NCBI GenBank assembly: GCA_040755725.1
Contig: JBFMAI010000027.1
Span: 1 to 64,000 of the forward strand
Direction: 5' to 3'
Source: JBFMAI01 sp040755725
Lineage (GTDB): Bacteria; Planctomycetota; Phycisphaerae; UBA1845; Fen-1342
DNA: 64,000 nucleotides
The position numbers and the translations under genes are program-made. Numbering within the stretch: the stretch's first letter is position 1; each line of letters begins with the position of its first letter. The notes under the pieces are model-generated. The model did no database searches. It was not told the origin of the DNA and saw only the letters and a program-made list of their open reading frames with translations. Below, piece by piece: positions 50,799-57,643 of this stretch.

Positions 50799-51542
50799 AT
50801 GTCCACGTGGTCACGGCGGGAGATCCTGGGGTCGGCGGCGGTGGTCGGCGGCTGGCTGGCGTTTGGGACCGGTCGCGCGTGGGGGCAGGGCACGCCGCCG
50901 GGCGGGGGCGGAACCGACCCGGCCAACGGGCCCTATCAACTGCCGCCGCTGCCCTACGGCTATGCCGACCTGGAGCCGTTCATCGATGCGGCGACGATGA
51001 AGCTGCACCACGACGTACACCACGCGGGGTACGTGCGCGGGGCCAACGCCGCCGTGGCGGAACTGGAGTCAATCCGTCGCGCCGGCGGCGACGCGATCAA
51101 GCAGGTGCGGGCGGCGACGGATGCGCTGGCGTTCAACCTGTCCGGGCACCTGCTGCACAACCTGTTCTGGACGAGCATGAAGCCGGGCGGCGGCGGTGAC
51201 CCGCCTGCCGACAGCCAGGCCGCCCGCATGATCGTCCGCGATTTCGGTGCGCTGGACGCGTTCCGGGCGAACCTCGCCGCGGCGGCCGCGCAGGTGCAGG
51301 GCAGCGGCTGGGCGGTGCTGGCGTATGAGCCGACGGCCCAGCGGCTGCTGGTGCTCCAGGCGGAGAAGCACCAGAACACGGGCGTGTGGGGCGCGGTCCC
51401 GCTGCTGGCGCTGGATGTGTGGGAACACGCGTACTACCTGAAGTACCAGAACAAGCGCACGGAGTTCATCAGCGCGTTCCTGGAGATCGTGGACTGGAAC
51501 AGCACCGAGCAGCGGTTGCAGGCGGCCCTGAAGCAGACCTGA
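50799..51542 (+). CDS. Fe/Mn superoxide dismutase with Tat signal peptide
   Basis: This 247-aa protein dismutates superoxide. The N-terminus has a twin-arginine signal, S-R-R-E-I-L-G then a hydrophobic stretch ending at RAWG (about residue 29), and a Gly/Pro-rich spacer. The mature enzyme starts near YQLPPLPYGYADLEPFIDAATM. Metal ligands are His70 (in LHHDVHH), a His in SGHLLHNLFW, and Asp and His in DVWEHAYYLKYQ. The Tat signal places it outside the cytoplasm after folding with its metal. Metal preference is not clear from the sequence. AAAGGGAG precedes the ATG. Confidence 0.92.
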   Translation: MSTWSRREILGSAAVVGGWLAFGTGRAWGQGTPPGGGGTDPANGPYQLPPLPYGYADLEPFIDAATMKLHHDVHHAGYVRGANAAVAELESIRRAGGDAIKQVRAATDALAFNLSGHLLHNLFWTSMKPGGGGDPPADSQAARMIVRDFGALDAFRANLAAAAAQVQGSGWAVLAYEPTAQRLLVLQAEKHQNTGVWGAVPLLALDVWEHAYYLKYQNKRTEFISAFLEIVDWNSTEQRLQAALKQT

Positions 51543-51642
51543 CCCCGCGTCGAATCGGCGTTCGGCCGTCGGCGCTGAGCACTCGGGACCATATGGGGAC
51601 TCAGGAAGATGGGCCGCCGCGGCGGAGAAAGAGCATCCCGGT

Positions 51643-51675
51643 GAGCCGCGGCTCGGCGGGAGCCTCGCCCTCCCG
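51643..51675. repeat. half copy of dispersed GC-rich palindromic repeat
   Basis: GAGCCGCGGCTCGGCGGGAG followed by CCTCGCCCTCCCG. It matches the right half of the copies at 54943-54995 and 63121-63175. It lies between the dismutase and the membrane glycosyltransferase gene. Confidence 0.55.
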
Positions 51676-51733
51676 CGCTGCCCGATCAGGAATGCCCTTC
51701 GGCGTACTCAGCACTCAACACCCGTAACGGACC

Positions 51734-53494
51734 GTGGCTCTCGTGTCGTCCACCCCATTACGCAACACGGTTGCGGTCGCCGGCGGGCCCCCGGAGGGCA
51801 CGTCGCTCGGCGTGCAAATCGCGGCCATGGCGCTGGTTATCGCGCCGCTGATCGCGCTGTCGCAGATCATTGCCGTGTGGCGGACCGACGTGGTCGACGA
51901 CCAGATGTTCGCCTACTACGGCTGGCGCATCGGCCACGGCGCCACGGTCTACCTCGACGTGTGGGACAACAAGCCTCCGGGCATCTACTGGATCAACGCG
52001 GTGGGCATGTTGGTCGGCGCCGGGAGCTACTACGGCGTGGTGGCGATGTGCGTCCTGGCGCTGCTCGTCGCGCACGCGGCGTTCTTCGTCGCGGCGGCCG
52101 CGGTCTACAGCCGCGGGGCCGCCGCGCTGACCACCATCCTGCTCAGCTTCTACCTCATGCACGCCGACTTCACGGGCGGCACCAACCGCACGGAGACATT
52201 CCTGGTGGCGTGTGAGCTGGTCGCTGTCGCGTTCTACCTACGCGGCTGGGTCCGCGACTGCTGGTGGATATGGTATGCCGCCGGGATGTTCGCCGGCCTC
52301 GCGTTCCTCTTCAAGCAGGTCGGGCTCGCGGCGTGGGGCTGCATGGGGGTGCACCTCATCGTGCTGGTCATCGCGCGACAACTGCCGGCGGGCGTCGGCA
52401 TCCGCCGCGCCGTGCTCCTACTGCTGGGCGCCGTCACGACCGTCGGGGCCGCCGCCGGATACCTCGCGAGTCAGGGAGCGCTCTCCGAAGCGTGCTTTGC
52501 CGCCTTCGGTTTCAATCGGGCGTACTTCGCCACCGGCGACAGCCAGTTCCCCTACAACTACAAGAACTGGATCCTGCTAAAGAACCACTTCAAGCCGGTC
52601 ATGCTGCTGCCCTCCTTGATGGCGGTGGCGGCCGCCATCCACGCATTCCTGTGGTGGCTGCGGCCGGAGTTTCGGCCGCCGGAGATCGTGGCCCGCCTGC
52701 GGGCCCCGCGCGCGACGTGCCCGTATCACGTGCCGCTGTTCGCGGCGTGGTTTGGCGTGGCGCTGTACGGGGCGCTGGTGAGCCCGCACGCTTTTCGGCA
52801 TTACCTGGTGCCGACAATCCCGCCGCTGCTCCTGCTCGCGGGCCACTTGGTCCACGTGCTGCGGGCGGAGACGACGGTGCTGCGGCGGCTTCAGCAGCGG
52901 GCGTGGGTGACGGCCGCGTTTGTCATCATGGCCTACTTCGCGTGGCAAGCCGCCTGGTGGCAATTCACCGAGGTGTCCAAGGTCTGGGTCAATCGCATCG
53001 ACCCCTGGCTGACGGGCACGGGCACCTATGACGCCGCCCACTGGGAAGTGGTCGGCGAAGCGGTCAAACGGCACACCGGCCCCGACGATCGCATTCACTG
53101 CTGGGGCTACATGCCCGGCGTGTACCTGGAGGCCCGGCGGATCAACGCCTGCCGCTTCACCACCGCGGAGAAGATCGGCCAGGTCGGGACCGGGGCGGCG
53201 TTCGTATTGCGGGAGATCGAGGACACGCTGCGCGCCCACCCGCCCGTGCTGATTACGATCCAGGCGGAGGACTACCTGTGGCTCCACGGGCGCAGCCCGC
53301 GCGGGCTGCCGTCTGACTCGACCATCGGGCCGTGGCTCGATGAGCACTACCAGCTCGTAGAAGAAATCCCCAAGTTCGAGACCGTGCTCGTGTTCAAACG
53401 CCGCGACCGGGTGGACCCCGCGCGCGACCCCAACCTCGAAGAGCGGCTCCAACTGCTGCTGGGCATCAACCAACCCGCGACGACGCCATCGTGA
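51734..53494 (+). CDS. membrane glycosyltransferase of the PMT_2/ArnT (GT39/GT83) type
   Basis: This 586-aa integral membrane protein has roughly ten helices. The first extracytoplasmic loop has the catalytic-type acidic pair in VVDDQMFAYYGWRI, then YLDVWDNKPPGIYWINAVG, as in dolichol- or undecaprenyl-phosphate-sugar-dependent transferases. A soluble C-terminal domain (about 430-586) follows the last helix. It should transfer a sugar from a lipid carrier to an exported acceptor, protein or glycan; which one is unknown. The GTG start lacks a clear ribosome-binding site. Confidence 0.8.
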   Translation: MALVSSTPLRNTVAVAGGPPEGTSLGVQIAAMALVIAPLIALSQIIAVWRTDVVDDQMFAYYGWRIGHGATVYLDVWDNKPPGIYWINAVGMLVGAGSYYGVVAMCVLALLVAHAAFFVAAAAVYSRGAAALTTILLSFYLMHADFTGGTNRTETFLVACELVAVAFYLRGWVRDCWWIWYAAGMFAGLAFLFKQVGLAAWGCMGVHLIVLVIARQLPAGVGIRRAVLLLLGAVTTVGAAAGYLASQGALSEACFAAFGFNRAYFATGDSQFPYNYKNWILLKNHFKPVMLLPSLMAVAAAIHAFLWWLRPEFRPPEIVARLRAPRATCPYHVPLFAAWFGVALYGALVSPHAFRHYLVPTIPPLLLLAGHLVHVLRAETTVLRRLQQRAWVTAAFVIMAYFAWQAAWWQFTEVSKVWVNRIDPWLTGTGTYDAAHWEVVGEAVKRHTGPDDRIHCWGYMPGVYLEARRINACRFTTAEKIGQVGTGAAFVLREIEDTLRAHPPVLITIQAEDYLWLHGRSPRGLPSDSTIGPWLDEHYQLVEEIPKFETVLVFKRRDRVDPARDPNLEERLQLLLGINQPATTPS

Positions 53495-53551
53495 AGCGCG
53501 CCGCGTAACGGCACTCCCGCCACGCGGCATCTCGTCCGTGAACCGCGCGCG

Positions 53552-53597
53552 GAAAAGAGCGGTGCTCCCGAACGCCGTCCGGGAGCACCGCTTTTCG
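53552..53597. terminator. bidirectional hairpin terminator
   Basis: AGCGGTGCTCCCG (53558-53570) and its exact complement (53580-53592) form a 13-bp stem with a 9-base loop. It is flanked by AAAA on the left and TTTT on the right, so each strand has a short T-run. It lies between the convergent glycosyltransferase and PEP-CTERM genes. Confidence 0.85.
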
Positions 53598-53626
53598 CTG
53601 CTCAACTTGTGTGCAGCGCGAGCGGA

Positions 53627-54232
53627 CTAACGCCGCCGCAGCACCAGCCCAAAGGCCAGCAACGCGATCGTCGCCGGCTCCGGCACGAACATGAAGTTCG
53701 GGCCGAAGCGCCCGCGACCGGTCGACGTCAGGGCCGGGAAGGTGAAGCCCAGGCTGCCGGCCGTGGGATAACGGCTGAGCGTCCAGGTCACTTCCGGGGC
53801 CATGTTCAGCGTGGTGGCGCCCGAGACGTACCAGTCGTTGTCGGCCTCGGTGTCAAGACCGCCGATCGTGTACGTCTTGCCCTGTTGCAGCATCAGGCTG
53901 CTGATGGGCTTGTAATGGAACAAGCCGGTAATGGGGTCGTTCCGGTCGATGACCGCCGACGCCAGGAGCTGCTGGGTCTGCGTGTCCCAAATGCCGACTT
54001 GGTGTGGACCTTCCAACCCCGCGTGGTTTGGATCGGTGTAGTACCCCAGGTGGGTGGCGTAGATGGTCTGGTTGGGAACGAAATCCCAGCCGATCACATC
54101 GCCGGTCGAGGCACCGTAATACACGGTGTACTCAGTCCCACCGGTCCAGTTCAATACCGCCGGGTTCTGCGCCAGCGCCAGCGGCGCGCAGAGCCCCAGC
54201 CCAACGAGAGCCAGAGAGAGTTTTTTCATCAA
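53627..54232 (-). CDS. PEP-CTERM sorting domain protein
   Basis: This 201-aa exoprotein has a signal peptide (MMKKLSLALVGLGLCAPLALA) and a C-terminal VPEPATIALLAFGLVLRRR: the VPEP motif, one membrane helix and a basic tail. Such tails are cut and sorted by an exosortase, which must be encoded elsewhere. The body (TGDVIGWDFVPNQTIYATHLGYY and following) is a beta-rich domain resembling DUF4082-type modules. AGGAG lies just upstream of the ATG, and a strong hairpin terminator follows the gene. Confidence 0.87.
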   Translation of the reverse strand: MMKKLSLALVGLGLCAPLALAQNPAVLNWTGGTEYTVYYGASTGDVIGWDFVPNQTIYATHLGYYTDPNHAGLEGPHQVGIWDTQTQQLLASAVIDRNDPITGLFHYKPISSLMLQQGKTYTIGGLDTEADNDWYVSGATTLNMAPEVTWTLSRYPTAGSLGFTFPALTSTGRGRFGPNFMFVPEPATIALLAFGLVLRRR

Positions 54233-54424
54233 AGCTCCTCCTCGGGAAATGTCGTGGATGGGCCGCCTTTCCCTCCTCGGTCATGCCCACCACCGCCGAC
54301 GGCCACGTGCCTCCGGCGGCATCAATCCAACTCCATAACCTGGAGATTACCTTGGAATTGGCCGTTGGTCAAGTCGATTCTTTGGCGACAGGATGAACTC
54401 CTCGCGGGCCGAACCCACCACGGT

Positions 54425-54430
54425 TATACT
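54425..54430 (+). promoter_or_regulatory. -10 element directly before acpS
   Basis: TATACT ends only 6 bases before the ATG at 54437, so transcription should begin at or next to the start codon. This suggests a leaderless message. No -35 match is clear. Confidence 0.45.
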
Positions 54431-54436
54431 CGATGT

Positions 54437-54835
54437 ATGTCCGTCGTTTCCCACGGAATCGATCTGGTTGGAATCGCGCGCATTGAACGGATGTGGAGCG
54501 ATCACGGGGAGCGGTTCCTGTCGCGAGTATTATCGGACGCCGAGCGGGCCTACTGCCTGAACTGCAAGAGCCCCGCGGTTCGGCTGGCCGGGCGGGTGGC
54601 CGCCAAGGAAGCCGTCATGAAGATGCTCGGCACGGGCTGGCGCGGCGGGATCGAGTGGACCGACATCGAAACCCTGCCGGACCCCCTCGGAAAGCCGCTG
54701 GTAACCTTGCGCGGTAAAACGGCCCGCGTGGCCGAGCAGCTCGGCATTTGCCAGGTGCTGATTTCCATTTCGCACACCGGTGAATACGCGATCGCGTCCG
54801 CGCTGGGTTTGAGCGACGACGAAAACCAACCATAG
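54437..54835 (+). CDS. acpS: holo-[acyl-carrier-protein] synthase
   Basis: This 132-aa enzyme attaches the 4'-phosphopantetheine arm of CoA to acyl carrier protein. It has the magnesium/CoA motif HGIDLVGIARIERM, FLSRVLSDAERAYC, the signature RLAGRVAAKEAVMKMLGTGW, and ISISHTGEYAIASAL. Length is normal. There is no ribosome-binding site, because the -10 box lies immediately before the ATG. Confidence 0.92.
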   Translation: MSVVSHGIDLVGIARIERMWSDHGERFLSRVLSDAERAYCLNCKSPAVRLAGRVAAKEAVMKMLGTGWRGGIEWTDIETLPDPLGKPLVTLRGKTARVAEQLGICQVLISISHTGEYAIASALGLSDDENQP

Positions 54836-54942
54836 CCGGCAGACTGCCCCCGCAAGGACCGCCCGGTGAAATGGGGCGCTCCAGCGCCCGAGGGCCGGGC
54901 ACGTCCCAACCATGTGTGCATTCGGGGTCATGGGTGGCCAAA

Positions 54943-54995
54943 CGGGAAGGCGAGCCTCCCGGCGAGCCGCGGTTCGGCAGGGGCCTCGCCCTCCC
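54943..54995. repeat. full copy of dispersed GC-rich palindromic repeat
   Basis: It runs from CGGGAAGGCGAGCCTCCCGG to GGGGCCTCGCCCTCCC. The outer arms are near-perfect reverse complements and the centre (GCGAGCCGCGGTTCGGC) is itself palindromic. It is in the convergent gap between acpS and the lipoprotein gene. Confidence 0.65.
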
Positions 54996-55020
54996 ATGTC
55001 GCGCGACTGCGAATACCCTC

Positions 55021-56061
55021 TCAGCGGATGTTGGCCCGCACGTCGAAGTCGTGGGCCGTGGCGCCGCTGGCGTCGGTCACACGCCACAGAAGCTGTGGGT
55101 AGGGGGGGTCGGTGTCCTCGCGGACGAACGCGAAGTCGATCCGGCCGCCGCGGAAGAACTCGTCGCAGCCGGCCGCCAGCGCGGATCGGCCCGACGGGGC
55201 CAGCACGTGTCGCGGAGCCTGGAGGCCGCGGCACTCGCACCCGGTGCCCTGGATGTCGGAGGCGACCCGGCGACCGGAGCCGCTGCCCAGCGCGGTGGAG
55301 CCGGTGATGCGATCGGTCTCGTCCACGTAGTAGAAGGCGTCCTGCTGGCAATCGGGGTCCGCGGTCGAGACGATCGTCGTGTCGCAGGGCGCGGGTCGGC
55401 TGCGGCTGACCTTGAGCGCCTGACCGCTGCTGGTCGTGCCCGGGTTGTGGAAATAAATCTCGTTGGGGACGGGGACCATCATCCCCGCGCTGGTGAACGC
55501 GTTGTCATACGTGGGGCTGGCGCCTTGCGCGGGACCAACGGCGGACGCCAGCGTGCTGCCGGACACGCCGCCGGTGCTGCGGAACTGCCCGCTGCGGTGG
55601 AAGTAGACCAGGGCCGGCCCGCGGATGCAGAGGTTGCCGAAGGGCAGCGATTCGCCGGCCCGCACTTGCGTATAGCCGAAGGATGTGTACAGCGCGACGT
55701 CATCGGGGCACACCGCGCCTTCGGGGTACTCGGTGCCGTTGACGTACGCCACCAGGACCATGAAGTAGTGCACGTGGTCCTCGGCATAGTTGCGCATCGA
55801 GATGCGGATGAACTTGCGGGCCTGCGGTTCGGCACAGGGGTCGGTGAAGCCACTCGTTCCCGTACCGATCGTGGACCCGGTCTGCCGGCCGCTGGTGCCC
55901 GGGCCCGTGGTCCCGCCGGTGCCGCCGACGTAGGGGAACGGCATGCCCAGGACATCCAACATGCTCCCCACGCCGCCGCAGCCGGCCGCGAGGGTGGCCA
56001 GGAAGCCGACCATCCCCGCCAACGTCGTTCGCCCCCACCGCTGCGCAACGCCGCATTGCAT
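55021..56061 (-). CDS. lipoprotein of unknown function
   Basis: This 346-aa lipoprotein has a signal peptide ending FLATLAAGC (lipobox). ATG at 56061 was chosen because AAGGAG lies 8 bases upstream. A Gly/Thr-rich spacer (about 35-70, GGTGGTTGPGTSG) precedes a domain with several cysteines. Segments such as RKFIRISMRNYAEDHVHYFMVLVAYVNG and RGPALVYFHRSGQFRSTGG give no clear family. It is probably an outer- or inner-membrane-anchored surface protein. Confidence 0.68.
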   Translation of the reverse strand: MQCGVAQRWGRTTLAGMVGFLATLAAGCGGVGSMLDVLGMPFPYVGGTGGTTGPGTSGRQTGSTIGTGTSGFTDPCAEPQARKFIRISMRNYAEDHVHYFMVLVAYVNGTEYPEGAVCPDDVALYTSFGYTQVRAGESLPFGNLCIRGPALVYFHRSGQFRSTGGVSGSTLASAVGPAQGASPTYDNAFTSAGMMVPVPNEIYFHNPGTTSSGQALKVSRSRPAPCDTTIVSTADPDCQQDAFYYVDETDRITGSTALGSGSGRRVASDIQGTGCECRGLQAPRHVLAPSGRSALAAGCDEFFRGGRIDFAFVREDTDPPYPQLLWRVTDASGATAHDFDVRANIR

Positions 56062-56258
56062 TCCAAGTACTCCTTGGGGCCGTCCGGCCGCCGTCTTGGT
56101 ACACCATCCCTGTGAGGGGCTGACAGCGACCCTCGAACGAACTATATCCGGGCCCCAGGTTTCCCACAAGCGGCGTCGGCGGGGCCCCGGGCAGCGATTG
56201 CGAATTGCGTTGCGGCGAGGTTTGCGCGAAACTGCCCGCCCGGACGGAGTGAGCACCC

Positions 56259-56702
56259 ATGAACGACGCGGACATCCCTCGGCCGTCGAAAGTCCTGGTT
56301 GCGGACGACAACCCGCAGATTCTCGAGTTGCTGGAAGCGTATCTGGAACCGCTGAATGTTCAGGTGCGCGTGGCCGCCGACGGGGAGGCGACGCTGGCCG
56401 CCGTCGAACGCGAGGAGCCCGACCTGATCCTGTTGGACATCATGATGCCGAAGCGCAGCGGTTTCGAGGTGTGTCGGTTGCTCAAGCAGGACCCGCACTA
56501 CCGCGACATCCCGATCATCATGGTCACCGCGCTGAACGAGCTGGGGGACATGGAGCGCGCCCGCGAGTGCGGGGGGGACGATTTCCTCAGCAAGCCGGTC
56601 AACAAGATCGAATTGCTGGCCCGCGTGCAGAACCTGCTCAAGCTGCGGCACCTGAAGCGGTCGCTCGGTCACCGGGCCGACGACGGCCCGGCGGCCACCT
56701 AG
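56259..56702 (+). CDS. stand-alone response regulator receiver protein
   Basis: This 147-aa receiver has the acidic pair Asp16-Asp17, the phospho-acceptor Asp60 in LILLDIMMPKRSGFE, and the conserved Lys in LSKPVNKIELLAR. After the receiver there is only a short basic tail, so no output domain. It may act in a phosphorelay or on a partner protein. Its 3' end overlaps the convergent YdjY-protein gene by 65 bases. Confidence 0.9.
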   Translation: MNDADIPRPSKVLVADDNPQILELLEAYLEPLNVQVRVAADGEATLAAVEREEPDLILLDIMMPKRSGFEVCRLLKQDPHYRDIPIIMVTALNELGDMERARECGGDDFLSKPVNKIELLARVQNLLKLRHLKRSLGHRADDGPAAT

Positions 56703-57573
56703 ACGACCGCTTCCACGGCGGCCAAGCGGCGGGCCTGAAATGGACGGCGCTGGGCGGCGTCCCACTGGCCGCCAGGTGCCCGCGCAGGCGTAGCACGTCG
56801 CCGTACAGCGCGCTGTGGACATGAATCGTCTGCACCCGATCGGGCCGGAGCCGGCGGTCCAGATCGATCAGGTCCGCCACGTCCGCGAGCGTGCTGCGGC
56901 GGCCATCAACATGCACTTCACCTTGTTCACCGAGGACGACGTGTCGGACGCGCGGCCGAGCGGGCCGCAGAAGCAGACGGACCGTGGTCGCCACCGGCGG
57001 GATGACCGGGGTGTGCGCCTCGGCCCAGAGTGATCCGTAGCGGCTGGGAAAGCGGCGGGACAGCGCGAAGAAGCTCTCCGGGAAGTCCACCAGGGCAAAT
57101 CCAGCCCCCGTATGCTCGCACATCAGTCGGCCGTCGGCCCGCGGCAACGAGCCGGCGTAGACCCAAGGACGCGCCGGACGGGGGCCCGCCAGCTCCACAT
57201 CGCGTAGCCACGTGTAGGCGTCGACCGTGTAGCGGCGCCCGTCGAGTTCCCATTCCAACAGAATATCGACCAGATCACCCGCCGGTGGACCGTAGACCCC
57301 CGTGTCCGGATCGAGGATCGGCGGGTGCCCGGGAGTGAGCCCGATCAATCCGAGCGCCATCCATACGTCGATGGCCGACGCCTCGAGGCGGAGAATGCTC
57401 TCGTGCTCTTTCCCGGGCCAGCACGCGAGGAACTCCAGCGGGCCTTGTCGCAGTACGACCTTTGCTTGCACGTGGACGGCGGGAATGTGCCAGTCGATCC
57501 ACACGCCGGGCTGAAACAGACGGCGATCGTCGGGCGTCGGCGCGGCGGACTGGCCGAGGGCCGCGCAGGCCAC
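56638..57573 (-). CDS. YdjY-domain secreted protein with out-of-frame signal peptide (probable frameshift)
   Basis: This protein of at least 311 aa contains a YdjY-like domain: PAVHVQAKVVLRQGPLEFLACWPGKEHE and IDVWMALGLIGLTPG. From the GTG at 57573 the protein starts inside a signal peptide (the preceding in-frame codons read PAAAALWLS before VACAALGQ), and no standard start codon exists further upstream in this frame. A GTG at 57643, directly after the stop of the secretin gene, opens another frame. One base less in the run of five C at 57608-57612 would join it to this frame and give a complete signal peptide. The Arg/Pro-rich C-terminus overlaps the response regulator gene. Confidence 0.72.
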   Translation of the reverse strand: MACAALGQSAAPTPDDRRLFQPGVWIDWHIPAVHVQAKVVLRQGPLEFLACWPGKEHESILRLEASAIDVWMALGLIGLTPGHPPILDPDTGVYGPPAGDLVDILLEWELDGRRYTVDAYTWLRDVELAGPRPARPWVYAGSLPRADGRLMCEHTGAGFALVDFPESFFALSRRFPSRYGSLWAEAHTPVIPPVATTVRLLLRPARPRVRHVVLGEQGEVHVDGRRSTLADVADLIDLDRRLRPDRVQTIHVHSALYGDVLRLRGHLAASGTPPSAVHFRPAAWPPWKRSSRWPPGRRRPGDRATASGAAA

Positions 57574-57643
57574 GGACAGCCAGAGAGCTGCGGCGGCGGG
57601 CCGCTTGCCCCCGCGCTGGCGTGCGGGGCCCGGATCGGGGCAC

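Noticed and set aside
51560..51730. Possible further copies of the heptamer palindrome (CTGAGCACTC and CTCAGCACTC near both ends of the gap)
   Set aside because: The units differ from the GAGTAGC type in mqnA and mqnC and are too short and too few to call a family member.
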